The position numbers and the translations under genes were made by a program. A DNA stretch of 64,000 nt. Origin: Actinomadura xylanilytica (lineage in GTDB: Bacteria > Actinomycetota > Actinomycetes > Streptosporangiales > Streptosporangiaceae). Shown piece by piece: positions 24,357-33,687 of this stretch. Location: assembly GCF_030283145.1 (NCBI RefSeq), contig NZ_JASNWE010000001.1, forward strand, positions 2,030,276 through 2,094,275. Reading direction: 5' to 3'. The notes beneath the pieces are model-generated. The model saw only the letters and a list, made by a program, of their open reading frames with translations. It was not told the DNA's origin and ran no database searches. Each line of letters opens with the position of its first letter. Positions within the stretch are counted from its first letter, which is position 1.

Positions 24357-25124
24357 TCAAAGGTTCTCCCGCGCAAGGAGAAGTTGCTCGTGGTGGTGCA
24401 TGGCCGCCTCGACGACGTCGTTCAGGTCCGCGAAGGGGCGCTGGTGGTGGGTGCCGTTCGGGTGGGTGTACCAGCGGAAGGTACCCGGGGGTTCGGACGA
24501 GATCGTCACGCCCGGGATCATCACAAAGGAGTGTTGGGGGTCGTGCTCGCACCGAGCCGCGTTCAGGCCACGGGCGGCGAGATGCTCTTGCAGCACCCTG
24601 GCGGCCTGTGTGATCGGTAGGTGGGGGGATCGGGGAGGGGTGCAGGATCTCGGCATCGGGACGCAGAACCAGGTCACCTTGCCGGACGTCGGTCGAGGGC
24701 TGAGCCTGGATCGGCTCTGATGCCAGCCCCACCGCGATGACAGCGCCTCGACGATCGCTATCCCTCGGCCCCGTTCGGTGTAGAGGCCGCCTTGGGCGGG
24801 ATCGGGCTGGGTCCAGCCTGGGTTCGGGTCGAAAACCTTGAACACGAGCTGGCTGGTGGGGGTGGACCGGTGGTACGCCCATAGTTCGAGGGGGCTGCCG
24901 GAGGAAGCGGACGTTCGCCCGCCGACCAGCCCGTACCGCAGGGCGTTGGTCGCCAACTCGGATGCCGCGAGGGTGATGTCGTCGGCCACGCCGTCCGGCA
25001 CGTCCAGGACTTTCAGCGGTGCGCGCAGGGACGAGCGGGCCGTGGCCGCGCAGGTCTCGTCCGCGGGCAGTGGCCAGGCCGAACATCCGCCGGTGAGCAG
25101 GTCGGGAAGGTGTCCAGTGGTCAT
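24357..25124 (-). CDS. HATPase_c (RsbW-like) ATP-binding regulatory protein with extra C-terminal domain
   Basis: 255 aa. Residues about 20-150 are a GHKL ATPase of the anti-sigma type: N-box ELATNALRYG and G-box GLYTERGRGIAIVEALSSRWG. Unlike typical small members it continues for about 90 residues (QAARVLQEHLAARGLNAARCEH, FRWYTHPNGTHH) as a separate alpha/beta domain. It is divergent from a WhiJ-type XRE regulator with DUF397 partners, the triad known in Streptomyces developmental and secondary-metabolism control. Confidence 0.83.
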   Translation of the reverse strand: MTTGHLPDLLTGGCSAWPLPADETCAATARSSLRAPLKVLDVPDGVADDITLAASELATNALRYGLVGGRTSASSGSPLELWAYHRSTPTSQLVFKVFDPNPGWTQPDPAQGGLYTERGRGIAIVEALSSRWGWHQSRSRLSPRPTSGKVTWFCVPMPRSCTPPRSPHLPITQAARVLQEHLAARGLNAARCEHDPQHSFVMIPGVTISSEPPGTFRWYTHPNGTHHQRPFADLNDVVEAAMHHHEQLLLARENL

Positions 25125-25298
25125 CGGGACACCTCTATGAGTGAGATCCGCATATCTCCACCTGGGGGTGTGGCTGCCTCATCGGAGATCCGATCGCGCA
25201 GCTTCTTGATCGTTCTACGTAATCGCCTGCGAACGTTCCGTGACGAGCTAGATACTGCTCTCACCGCATCAAAGCTTCAAGTGGTTCGAATTAGATTC

Positions 25299-25310
25299 TC
25301 GAAATTTCGA
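25299..25310. promoter_or_regulatory. 12-bp palindrome upstream of the XRE regulator
   Basis: TCGAAATTTCGA is an exact palindrome 34 bp before the XRE start in an unusually AT-rich stretch; TTCGAA lies just upstream at 25285-25290. It is a plausible operator for the XRE protein, in the 220-bp divergent region shared with the HATPase gene. No experimental or family motif supports it beyond symmetry and position. Confidence 0.5.
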
Positions 25311-25344
25311 TGACTGAGTGTCGACTTTGGGAGGGACGACCGGG

Positions 25345-26196
25345 ATGGCGAAGATCCAGGCGAGCGGCTACAGCCCGACGATCAAGAAACGCGCCCTCAG
25401 TCGGAAGCTCGTCGAGCTGCGCGAGCAGTGCGGCATGACGACCAGCGAGGTGTGCAAGCGGCTGCACTGGAGCCCGTCCAAGCTGAACTACATCGAGAAG
25501 GCCAAGTGGGTCGACCCCAACAGCGATGCCGTCGCCGACCTCTGCGAGCTCTACGGCGTGAGCCCGGCCGATACGCAGTCGCTGATCGAGCTGACCCGCG
25601 AGGCGCGACAGCGAGGCTGGTGGCGAAAGTACAACAACGTCTTCCGGGACGACTTCGTCGGACTGGAGGCCGGGGCGGCGGAGATCCGCACCTTCGAGTC
25701 AGTCTTCATACCGGGGCTCCTCCAGGTGCCCGGCTACATCCAGATGGTCACCCGCATCGCCGGAATCGAGGATCCGGACGAGATCGGGCGGCATGTCGAC
25801 GCCCGCCTACAGCGACAGAAGATCCTTACCAGGAGACGCGATCCGAGCCGGTTGAAGGCTCTGATCGACGAGAATGCCCTGCTCAGGATCAGCGATCGCG
25901 AGGTTCTCGGCGACCAGGTACAGCACCTCATCGACATGTCGGCCCGTCTCAACATCGACATCCAGGTCCTGACGATCGCCGACGGGATCTATCCGGGAAC
26001 GAGCGAACCATTTGTTCACCTGCGCTTTCCCGATCCCACCGACCGGGACATCATCTACCTCGAAACCACGGTCGACGATCGGATGTTGGAGGAGAAGGAT
26101 GAGCTTGCGCGCTATATGGTCAGGTTTGACCGGATGTGTGCGGCTGCTCTCGACCCTGTCGCCACGTATGAGCACCTGACCCGACTGATTGAGTGA
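25345..26196 (+). CDS. WhiJ-type XRE regulator with DUF5753 domain
   Basis: 283 aa from ATG 25345, nine bases after GGGAGGG; GTG 25318 is possible. The N-terminal XRE helix-turn-helix (LSRKLVELREQCGMTTSEVCKRL, SPSKLNYIEKAKW) is followed by the DUF5753 ligand-sensing domain (WWRKYNNVFRDDFVGLEAGAAEIRTFESVFIPGLLQ, then YLETTVDDRMLEEKDELARY). Such proteins usually act with the small DUF397 protein encoded next to them. Here two DUF397 genes follow, five bases after its stop. Confidence 0.93.
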   Translation: MAKIQASGYSPTIKKRALSRKLVELREQCGMTTSEVCKRLHWSPSKLNYIEKAKWVDPNSDAVADLCELYGVSPADTQSLIELTREARQRGWWRKYNNVFRDDFVGLEAGAAEIRTFESVFIPGLLQVPGYIQMVTRIAGIEDPDEIGRHVDARLQRQKILTRRRDPSRLKALIDENALLRISDREVLGDQVQHLIDMSARLNIDIQVLTIADGIYPGTSEPFVHLRFPDPTDRDIIYLETTVDDRMLEEKDELARYMVRFDRMCAAALDPVATYEHLTRLIE

Positions 26197-26201
26197 ACTG
26201 A

Positions 26202-26399
26202 ATGGACATTTCCAAGACGAGGTGGCGCAAGAGCAGCAGGTCCAGCGGTGGCGGCCAGAACTGCGTAGAGGTCGCACGCATGGGAGGCTCCGTGATGATC
26301 CGGGACAGCAAGGACGAGGCGAGCCCCGTCCACCTCCTTCCCTCCCCGGCCTTCCGGATGCTGGTCGGGCGGATCAAGCAGGGTGGGCTGGACCTGTAG
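26202..26399 (+). CDS. DUF397 protein, first copy
   Basis: 65 aa, starting five bases after the XRE stop. It has the full DUF397 pattern: TRWRKSSRSSGGGQNCVEVA, VMIRDSKD, and SPAFRMLVGRIKQGG. It is probably the direct partner (antagonist or co-regulator) of the upstream XRE protein. AGTGAACTGA before the ATG gives only a weak ribosome-binding site, so translation may be coupled. Confidence 0.93.
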   Translation: MDISKTRWRKSSRSSGGGQNCVEVARMGGSVMIRDSKDEASPVHLLPSPAFRMLVGRIKQGGLDL

Positions 26400-26486
26400 G
26401 GCGACGGCGGGGCCGTCGCGAACTGGCGCAGGCCGACCGAGTTGGCCGATCGCGCGTACCTGACGAAACAGCTCGGGTGAGGCGAC

Positions 26487-26684
26487 ATGGATTCATCGCA
26501 GGCAGTCTGGCGTAAGAGCAGCAGGTCGCAGGTTGGAGGCAATGAGTGCATCGAGGTTGCCGCAGCCGGGTCGACGGTCATGATCCGGGACAGCAAGGAC
26601 GGGGCGGGGCCCGTCCACCTCGTCCCCTCCCCGGCCTTCCGGAGGCTGGTCGGGCGGATCAAGCGGGGTGGGCTGGACCTGTAG
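26487..26684 (+). CDS. DUF397 protein, second copy
   Basis: 65 aa and the same length as the first copy, 285 bp further on. Motifs: VWRKSSRSQVGGNECIEVA, VMIRDSKDGAGPVHLVPSPAF, VGRIKRGGLDL. The 3' halves of the two genes are nearly identical at DNA level, while the N-terminal segments differ, indicating tandem duplication followed by divergence or conversion. GGTGAGG lies before the ATG. Confidence 0.92.
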   Translation: MDSSQAVWRKSSRSQVGGNECIEVAAAGSTVMIRDSKDGAGPVHLVPSPAFRRLVGRIKRGGLDL

Positions 26685-26819
26685 GGCGGTGGGGCGCTTG
26701 CATCGATTGCGCAAATCAATCGCAGAACGGACACGGACCGCGTTCTCGGGGTGGTTCCGAGGAATATGGTCGTGCGTGACATCTGGGGTTGAGATTGGTC
26801 AAGCCGCCTAGGAGGCGAC

Positions 26820-29800
26820 GTGACGGCGCGTATCGTCCATCGGCCGGCGCGGACGGTGCATCCGCTCCCTTCGCGGGACGTCCGGCAGGTGGAGGCGCCC
26901 CCCACGCTGCCCGAGGCGGGCGGGACGGGGAGCCAGCTGTTCGCCATCCTGCCGATGGTCGGGATGATGGGATCGCTCACCGTGATGACGGTGCTGCGCA
27001 ACCCCGCGTTCATCGCGCTGGGCGCGGTGATGCTGGTCGTGGCGGTGCTGGCGGGCGGGGCGCTGCTGGTGTCGCGACGGGGGCAGGTGTCGCGGCAGCG
27101 GCGGGGGCAGCGGGAGCGGTACCTGGAGTACCTCGAGGAGCTGCGCGAGGACCTCGGGCAGGTCGAGCGGGACGCGCGGGCGCACGGGCGGCTGCTGCAT
27201 CCGCCGCCTGAGGCGCTGTACGACGTCGTCCGGGATCCGGCGCGGTTGTGGGAGCGGCGGCGGCCCCATCCGGACTTCCTCCAGGTGCGGGTCGGCACGG
27301 GGACGGGGCCCGGGACGCCGCTGGAGCTGGGCGAGCAGGGGACGGCGCTGGTGCCGACCGATCCGTTCATGCTCGCGGAGGCCCGGGGCGCGATCGGGCG
27401 GTTCGCGACGGCGCCGGATATGCCGCTGACGGTTCCGCTCGACATGGCCGGCAACGTGAGCGTGATCGGTTCGCGGGACGACGTGCTGGCGGTGAGCCGG
27501 GCGCTGCTGGTGCAGCTCGCGTCGTTCCACGCGCCCGAGGACGCGGCGCTCGGGGTCGCCTGCGGGAGCGACCGGGTCGCGGACTGGGACTGGGTGAAGT
27601 GGCTCCCCCATGTGCTCGATCCGGCGCGGCGGGACGGGCCGGTGCCGGTGCGGCTGATCGCGTCCGGTCCGCAGCGGCTGAGCTCGCTGCTGGCCGACGA
27701 TCTGCGCGACCGGACCGATTTCGCGACCGAGATCCGCCGTGGGCTCGGGCAGCGGGACGCGTACCGGTCGCTGCGGCGGCTGGTGCTGATCCACGACTCG
27801 TACGGGGAGACGGCGACGGAGCTCGTCCGGCCGGACGAGACGATCGGGCCCGGGGGGCTCGCCGCGACCGTGGTGCATCTGCTGGCCGACCGGACGCACG
27901 AGCCCGGGGACGTCGGGGTCCGGGTCATGGTGCGGGACGGGCAGGTGCAGGTGGAGGACCTGCGGGAGGGCGTCCCGGAGGTCCGGGCGGGGTCGCTGGA
28001 CGAGGTCCCGGCGCCCACGGCGGCGGGGCTGGCGCGGATGCTCGCGCCGCTGCGGCTGTCCCGGGAGTCCGTGGAGGAGAACGCGGTGCAGAGCGGCGGC
28101 GTGGACGTCACGGCGCTGATGGGGGTGGAGGACGCCGAGGCGCTGCCGCTCGGGCGGCTGTGGGCGCCGCGGAGCGAGCGGGCGTTCCTGCGGGTGCCGA
28201 TCGGAGTGGACGACACCGGGCAGCCCGTCATCCTGGATCTCAAGGAGTCGGCGCAGCTCGGCATGGGCCCGCACGGGCTGTGCGTGGGGGCGACCGGGTC
28301 CGGCAAGAGCGAGCTGCTGCGCACGCTGGTGCTGTCGCTGGCGGTGTCGCATCCGCCCGAGCAGGTCAGCATGGTGCTGGTCGACTACAAGGGCGGCGCC
28401 ACGTTCGCGCCGTTCGCGTCGCTGCCGCACGTGGCGGGGGTGATCACGAACCTGGAGGACGACGCGGGGCTGATCGAGCGGGCCTACGCGAGCCTGTCCG
28501 GGGAGGTGCAGCGCCGCCAGCAGGTGCTGCGGGACGCGGGCAACATCGCCAACATCGGTGACTACAACCACCAGCGGACCCATGGGCGCCCGGAGCTGCC
28601 GCCGCTGCCGCACCTGCTGGTGATCATCGACGAGTTCGGGGAGCTGCTGACGGCGCGGCCCGACTTCATCGAGCTGTTCCTGTCGATCGGGCGGATCGGG
28701 CGGAGCATCGGGGTGCACCTGCTGCTGTCGAGCCAGCGCATCGAGGGCGGCAAGCTGCGCGGGCTCGACACCTACCTGTCGTACCGGATCGGGCTGCGGA
28801 CGTTCTCGGAGGAGGAGAGCCGCACGGTCCTGGACTCCCCCGACGCGTTCCGGCTGCCCGCGCTGCCGGGGTTCGGCTACCTCAAGGTCGACACGAGCCT
28901 GTACCAGCGGTTCAAGGGCGGCTACGTGTCGGGGCCGTACCGGGGGCCGATGGCCGCGGAGGACGAGGTGGACGCGGGTCCGGCGCCGGTGCGTCCCTAC
29001 GAGGCGTACAGCGCGGCGGACGCGGCGGAGCCGTCGGGCGATCCGCAGGAGGAGGACCGGCTGCCCGAGCGGACGGTCGGGCCGACGCTGCTGGACGTGC
29101 TGGTCTCCCAGCTCGTCGGCGAGCGGGTGCAGAACATCTGGCTCGCCCCGCTGCCGGCCGCGACGACGCTGGACGCCGTCGCCGGACCGGTGCGGGTCAC
29201 CGAGCTGGGGGCGCGGACGGCGGCGGACGCCCAGCCGCTGCGGGTTCCGGTCGGGCTGCTCGACGAGCCGCGGCGGCAGTGGCAGGGCCGGTGGGATCTC
29301 GATCTGACCGTGGCGGGCGGCCATGCCGCGATCATCGGGGCGCCGCAGACGGGGAAGACGACGCTGCTGCGCACGCTGGTGCTCTCGCTGGCGCTCACCC
29401 ATACCCCGGCGGAGGTGTCGGTGTACGCGCTCGACCTGGTGGGCGGGGGGCTCCAGGCGGTGGCGGGGCTGCCGAACGTCGGCGGGGTCGCGGGGCGCAC
29501 CGACCGCGAGCGGGTGCGGCGCACGGTCGAGGAGGTGCGCGGGATGCTGGAGCGGCGGCAGGAGGTCTTCCGGCTGCACGGCGTCGACTCGGTGGCCCGG
29601 CTGCGGCTGCTGCACGCGGCGGGGCGGGTCCCGGAGCTGCCGTGCGCCGACGTGGTGCTGGTGATCGACGGGTTCGGCGGGCTGCGGGACGACTTCGAGG
29701 AGATCGACGATCTGGTGTCGGACCTGCTGCAACGGGGCAGCGGGTACGGGATCCACATCGTCGCGGGGATGCTGCGCTGGAACGACGTCCGGATCGCGAT

Positions 29801-30824
29801 GCAGTCGAACTTCGGGCAGCGGGTCGAGCTGCGCCTGAACGACGCGACCGATTCGTCCATCGACCGGAAGCTCGCCGAGACCATCGGCGCCGGGCTGGCG
29901 GGGCGGGCCCTCACCGACGGCGGGCTGTTCGGGCAGGTCGCGCTGCCCCGGGTCGACGCGGTGCCGGACACCGGTGATCTCGGCGAGGCGGTCGAGGCGA
30001 CGGCGCAGGCGGTCCGGGGCGCCTTCACGGGCACGGCCGCGCGGCCGGTGCGGGTGCTGCCGCACCGGCTCGCCGCGGCGTCGCTGCCCGGTCCCGGCCT
30101 GGCACCGGACGCGGTGCCCGTCGGCGTCGACGAGCAGGCGCTCGGAACGGTGCTGCTGGACCTGTTCGACGGCGACCAGAACCTGCTCGTGCTCGGCGAC
30201 GGGGAGTGCGGCAAGACCAACCTGCTCAGGCTCGTCGCGGCCGGGCTGGCCGACCGGCATCCGCCGGGCGAGGTCGTGTTCGCGGTGATGGATCCGCGGC
30301 GGACCCTCGGTGATCTGGTCTCCGAGCCGTATCTGGGCGGGTACGCGACCAACGCGCGCGCCTGCGCGGGGCTCGCCGCAGGGGTCGCCAAGGAGCTGGA
30401 GGGGAGGGTCCCCGAGGCCGCGGGCGGCGGCGCGGTGGCCGGGCCGCGCGTCGTGGTCCTGGTGGACGACTACGACCTGCTGACCGCGGCCGGGCAGCAG
30501 CCGCTGGACGCGTTCCTGCCGTTCGTGGCCGCCGGACGCGACATCGGGCTGCACTTCGTGCTGACCCGGCGGGTCTCCGGGGCGAGCCGGGGGCTCTACG
30601 ACCCGCTCGTCCAGGCCGTCCGGGAGACGGGGGCGACCGCGCTGGTGATGTCCGGCGACCGGTCCGAGGGGCAGCTCTTCCCGCCGCTGTACCCGGCGCC
30701 TCAGCCGCCCGGGCGGGGGATGTGGATCCAGCGCGGGCGCCCGGCCCGGCTCGTCCAGACCGCGCTGCTGGACCCCGCGGCGGGGCCGGACGAGGGGACG
30801 GGAACGGCCTCGGCGCGGCGTTGA
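26820..30824 (+). CDS. eccC: Type VII secretion ATPase EccC (fused EccCa-EccCb)
   Basis: 1334 aa from GTG 26820 with AGGAGG four bases upstream. Two membrane helices near residues 40-85 (LFAILPMVGMMGSLTVM, FIALGAVMLVVAVLAGGALLV) are followed by three FtsK/SpoIIIE ATPase domains. Walker A sites: GATGSGKSE (K496), GAPQTGKTT (K846), GDGECGKTN (K1132). Walker B: LLVIIDEFGELL in domain 1, VVLVIDGFGGL (no Glu) in domain 2, VVVLVDDYDLL in domain 3. The first domain is thus the likely active motor. It recognises and drives ESX substrates through the pore. The fusion is complete, as in non-mycobacterial actinobacteria. Confidence 0.95.
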   Translation: MTARIVHRPARTVHPLPSRDVRQVEAPPTLPEAGGTGSQLFAILPMVGMMGSLTVMTVLRNPAFIALGAVMLVVAVLAGGALLVSRRGQVSRQRRGQRERYLEYLEELREDLGQVERDARAHGRLLHPPPEALYDVVRDPARLWERRRPHPDFLQVRVGTGTGPGTPLELGEQGTALVPTDPFMLAEARGAIGRFATAPDMPLTVPLDMAGNVSVIGSRDDVLAVSRALLVQLASFHAPEDAALGVACGSDRVADWDWVKWLPHVLDPARRDGPVPVRLIASGPQRLSSLLADDLRDRTDFATEIRRGLGQRDAYRSLRRLVLIHDSYGETATELVRPDETIGPGGLAATVVHLLADRTHEPGDVGVRVMVRDGQVQVEDLREGVPEVRAGSLDEVPAPTAAGLARMLAPLRLSRESVEENAVQSGGVDVTALMGVEDAEALPLGRLWAPRSERAFLRVPIGVDDTGQPVILDLKESAQLGMGPHGLCVGATGSGKSELLRTLVLSLAVSHPPEQVSMVLVDYKGGATFAPFASLPHVAGVITNLEDDAGLIERAYASLSGEVQRRQQVLRDAGNIANIGDYNHQRTHGRPELPPLPHLLVIIDEFGELLTARPDFIELFLSIGRIGRSIGVHLLLSSQRIEGGKLRGLDTYLSYRIGLRTFSEEESRTVLDSPDAFRLPALPGFGYLKVDTSLYQRFKGGYVSGPYRGPMAAEDEVDAGPAPVRPYEAYSAADAAEPSGDPQEEDRLPERTVGPTLLDVLVSQLVGERVQNIWLAPLPAATTLDAVAGPVRVTELGARTAADAQPLRVPVGLLDEPRRQWQGRWDLDLTVAGGHAAIIGAPQTGKTTLLRTLVLSLALTHTPAEVSVYALDLVGGGLQAVAGLPNVGGVAGRTDRERVRRTVEEVRGMLERRQEVFRLHGVDSVARLRLLHAAGRVPELPCADVVLVIDGFGGLRDDFEEIDDLVSDLLQRGSGYGIHIVAGMLRWNDVRIAMQSNFGQRVELRLNDATDSSIDRKLAETIGAGLAGRALTDGGLFGQVALPRVDAVPDTGDLGEAVEATAQAVRGAFTGTAARPVRVLPHRLAAASLPGPGLAPDAVPVGVDEQALGTVLLDLFDGDQNLLVLGDGECGKTNLLRLVAAGLADRHPPGEVVFAVMDPRRTLGDLVSEPYLGGYATNARACAGLAAGVAKELEGRVPEAAGGGAVAGPRVVVLVDDYDLLTAAGQQPLDAFLPFVAAGRDIGLHFVLTRRVSGASRGLYDPLVQAVRETGATALVMSGDRSEGQLFPPLYPAPQPPGRGMWIQRGRPARLVQTALLDPAAGPDEGTGTASARR

Positions 30825-30924
30825 CCATGTTGTCCGGCTTCCGCCTGGAGCGGATGACCGGACCGGAGCCTCTTTCTGAAACGTAGGCTGATACCTCGGT
30901 TTTGATCTCTATTGGGGAGAACGT

Positions 30925-33660
30925 GTGCGGCTGCCGGAGCACCTTGAGCTACTGCTCACCGACGAGCCGGTCCTGGACGTCTACTCGCACGGGCCGTGGC
31001 GGGTGCCGGACGGGCTGTTCGAGGAGATCGGCGCGCGGATCGACGGGCTGGCCGCCGATCCGCGGTGCGCGGAGCTGACCACCGACGAGCACAAGCTGCT
31101 GACACTGCCGGCCTCGCTGGTGACCGCGGAGATCTTCGGGATCCTGGCGTTCCTGCCGGGCGGCGGGGCGATCAAGGCGGGGTCGCGGTCGCAGCTTCCC
31201 GAGCGGCTGCTGCACCGGCACCTGGTGAACCCGGGGCCGCTGAGCACGCGGATGACCAGGTGGGACGCGCCCGGCGGGCGGTGGCGTCCGCCGGTCGACT
31301 GGCTGATCGAGACGCCCGACCGGAAGCTGGCGATCGAGCTGGCCCGCGACTGCCTGGTGGCGCTGGAGGGCATCGAGCCGCTGGAGGCCCGGCGGACGGC
31401 GCTGCTGCGGCTGTACGACGAGCCGCCCGCGTGCGATGTGAACCTGCCCAAGATGGAGCTGCGGGAGCACTGGAACGCGCACGCGTCCGACGACACCGTC
31501 GCGGCCGTCCCCGAGCTGCTCGGGCCGGTCGGGTACCTGGAGTGGGTGTGCTCGGGGCTGCTCGCCGCGTACGAGCACCTGGTGCAGCTCGCGCCGCGCG
31601 AGGAGACGGTCGAGGGGCATCTGATCCAGCTCCTGCTCCAGGGCAGCCTGGAGCACGTCCCGGCCGAGCTGGTCGCGGCGCTGGGCGAGGACCGGTACCG
31701 CGATCTTCAGCAGCGGTTCGCGCATGAGCGGCGCGGGTTCAAGGCGGGGTCGTGGCAGGAGCAGACCCGGGCGTGGCTGGCCCGCGCGCTGGTGTCGGGG
31801 GGCGCGGACGCGTGCCGGGCGTGGCTCGACATGGCGATGCGGTTCGTCGCGATCGTCCAGGGGCTGCCGGGCGACCCCTGGTTCCCCAAGCCGGAGTGGA
31901 TCCCGGTGAGGCAGTTCCAGACCGATCTGCGCCGGCTGTACGCGCCGCGGCGGCGGGTGGTGAACCCGCTGACGACCGGGCTGCCCGCGCCGGCCGAGCG
32001 GCCCGAGCCGCAGGCGCGGCCGGAACTGGCCAGCGCGCTGGTCGGCCAGCCCGAGGTGGCCGCCGCGCTGGCGGAGCTCAGCCAGGGCAGCGAGCCGGTG
32101 CGGCTGCTGCTCGCCGGGCCCGACGGGACGGGCAAGCGCGACGCGGCGCAGGAGCTCGGCAAGGCGCTCGCGCTCGGCCGCGATCCGCTGTGGGTGACCG
32201 ACAACCTGTTCTCCGGGCAGCGGCTGCCCGACGCCGTCGCCAAGCTGCACGCCGACGTGCGGGACTGCACCGGCGACCGGCTGCTGATCATCGAAGGGCT
32301 GGACGCCATCGTCGCCGAGCCGGGCAACGGGGAGGCGCTCGCGGGCGAGCTGCACCGGCTGCTGGCCGTCCACCCCGACCTGCATCTGGTCGCGCTGTGC
32401 GGGGCGGGCGGCGACGAGCGGATCCGGGAGGTCAACCCGGTGCTGCCGCAGCGGTTCCGGATCGCGCACACCGTGCCGTTCACCGCTGAGGGGCACGCCG
32501 AGCTGTTCCGGCGGGCGGTGGAGCGGCGCGGGGCGCGCGCCACCCGGCACGCGATCACCGCGGCGGGCACGGTGCTGGCCGCGACGCCGCCGGTCCAGAC
32601 TCTGCGGAACGCGCGGCTCGCGCCGCAGCTCGCCGACCAGGTCGTCCAGGCGGCCCGCGCCCGGACCGCAGCGTCCGCAGGGGCGTCCGGAGGGGCCGCG
32701 CCCGGGGCCGGGGCGGGCGCGGAGCTGGTGATCAGGAAGCAGGACGTCCCGGCGACGCTGGACACCGCGCAGGCGGCCGGCGACCCGCTGGCCGAGCTGC
32801 GCGAACTCACCGGGCTCGACACGATCAAGCACGAGATCGCGCTGCTGATCGCGGGCACGCACGCGGCGCGGCTGCGCGGCGAGTCGGGGCTGCGGGTCAC
32901 CGCGCCGACCCGGCACATGGTGTTCACCGGCAACCCGGGCACGGGCAAGACGATGGTGGCGCGGCTGCTCGGCCGCATCTACAAGAAGCTCGGCGTGCTG
33001 TCGTCCGGGCACCTGGTCGAGGCGTCCCGCGCGCATCTGGTCGGCGAGTACATCGGGCAGACCGCGCCGCGGACCCGGCGGCTGGTCGAGCGGGCGATCG
33101 GCGGGGTGCTGTTCATCGACGAGGCGTACACGCTGACGCAGTCGCCGCTGAAGGGCGACTACGGGCACGAGGCCATCGCCGAGCTGGTGAAGCTGATGGA
33201 GGACCACCGGGAGGACCTGGTGGTGATCGTCGCCGGATACCAGCAGGAGATGGCCGACTTCCTGGTCGCCAATCCGGGGCTCGACTCGCGGTTCCCCAAG
33301 CAGCTCCACTTCCCCGACTACGCCGACGACGAGCTGATCGCGGTGTTCGAACAGCTCGCGGGCGCCGACGGGTTCCGGCTCTCGCCGGGCACCTCCGACG
33401 ACCTGCTGGCGATGCTGCGCCGGGCGCCGCGCGGGCCGTCGTTCGGGAACGGCCGGCTGATGCGCAACCTGCTCGACGTCGCGGTGGCCAACCAGGCCGA
33501 ACGGGTCGCGTCCGCGGCGCTGCGGGCCGCGCGTCCGGGCGGCGAGGACGGCGGCGAGAAGGTCGTGCCGCCGACCACCGACGAGCTCGTCACGCTCGGC
33601 CCGGAGGACCTGCCGCCGCTGATGGACCACCCCGAGGAGCTGTACGGCCTCTACCTGTAG
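30925..33660 (+). CDS. EccA-like CbxX/CfxQ AAA+ ATPase with tandem ATPase domains
   Basis: 911 aa from GTG 30925, four bases after GGGGAGA. An N-terminal helical domain of about 350 residues precedes two AAA+ domains. The second is complete: GNPGTGKTM (K675), GVLFIDEAYTL (D732-E733), and the CbxX/CfxQ signature ending SRFPKQLHFPDY. The first is degenerate: AGPDGTGKRD (K404, no Ser/Thr after the Lys) and LLIIEGLDAI in place of a DE Walker B. EccA proteins are cytoplasmic and act on ESX substrates. This one follows eccC by 100 bp and is larger than mycobacterial EccA. Confidence 0.88.
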   Translation: MRLPEHLELLLTDEPVLDVYSHGPWRVPDGLFEEIGARIDGLAADPRCAELTTDEHKLLTLPASLVTAEIFGILAFLPGGGAIKAGSRSQLPERLLHRHLVNPGPLSTRMTRWDAPGGRWRPPVDWLIETPDRKLAIELARDCLVALEGIEPLEARRTALLRLYDEPPACDVNLPKMELREHWNAHASDDTVAAVPELLGPVGYLEWVCSGLLAAYEHLVQLAPREETVEGHLIQLLLQGSLEHVPAELVAALGEDRYRDLQQRFAHERRGFKAGSWQEQTRAWLARALVSGGADACRAWLDMAMRFVAIVQGLPGDPWFPKPEWIPVRQFQTDLRRLYAPRRRVVNPLTTGLPAPAERPEPQARPELASALVGQPEVAAALAELSQGSEPVRLLLAGPDGTGKRDAAQELGKALALGRDPLWVTDNLFSGQRLPDAVAKLHADVRDCTGDRLLIIEGLDAIVAEPGNGEALAGELHRLLAVHPDLHLVALCGAGGDERIREVNPVLPQRFRIAHTVPFTAEGHAELFRRAVERRGARATRHAITAAGTVLAATPPVQTLRNARLAPQLADQVVQAARARTAASAGASGGAAPGAGAGAELVIRKQDVPATLDTAQAAGDPLAELRELTGLDTIKHEIALLIAGTHAARLRGESGLRVTAPTRHMVFTGNPGTGKTMVARLLGRIYKKLGVLSSGHLVEASRAHLVGEYIGQTAPRTRRLVERAIGGVLFIDEAYTLTQSPLKGDYGHEAIAELVKLMEDHREDLVVIVAGYQQEMADFLVANPGLDSRFPKQLHFPDYADDELIAVFEQLAGADGFRLSPGTSDDLLAMLRRAPRGPSFGNGRLMRNLLDVAVANQAERVASAALRAARPGGEDGGEKVVPPTTDELVTLGPEDLPPLMDHPEELYGLYL

Positions 33661-33687
33661 GCGCGACCGCCCGCCAAGCCGCGGCCA

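Larger units (their letters stand above)
26202..26693 (+). repeat. Tandem duplication carrying the two DUF397 genes
   Basis: Two units with a 285-bp period. Similarity is strongest from the GATCCGGGACAGCAAGGACG block through the shared end CTGGACCTGTAGGGCG. The 87-bp spacer between the genes is not obviously repeated after the second copy. Confidence 0.8.

Noticed and set aside
26808..30554. Very long open frame (1248 codons) on the minus strand opposite eccC
   Set aside because: The translation is Arg/Pro/Gly/His-rich low-complexity typical of antisense frames in high-GC DNA; eccC on the plus strand has complete domains and a good ribosome-binding site.
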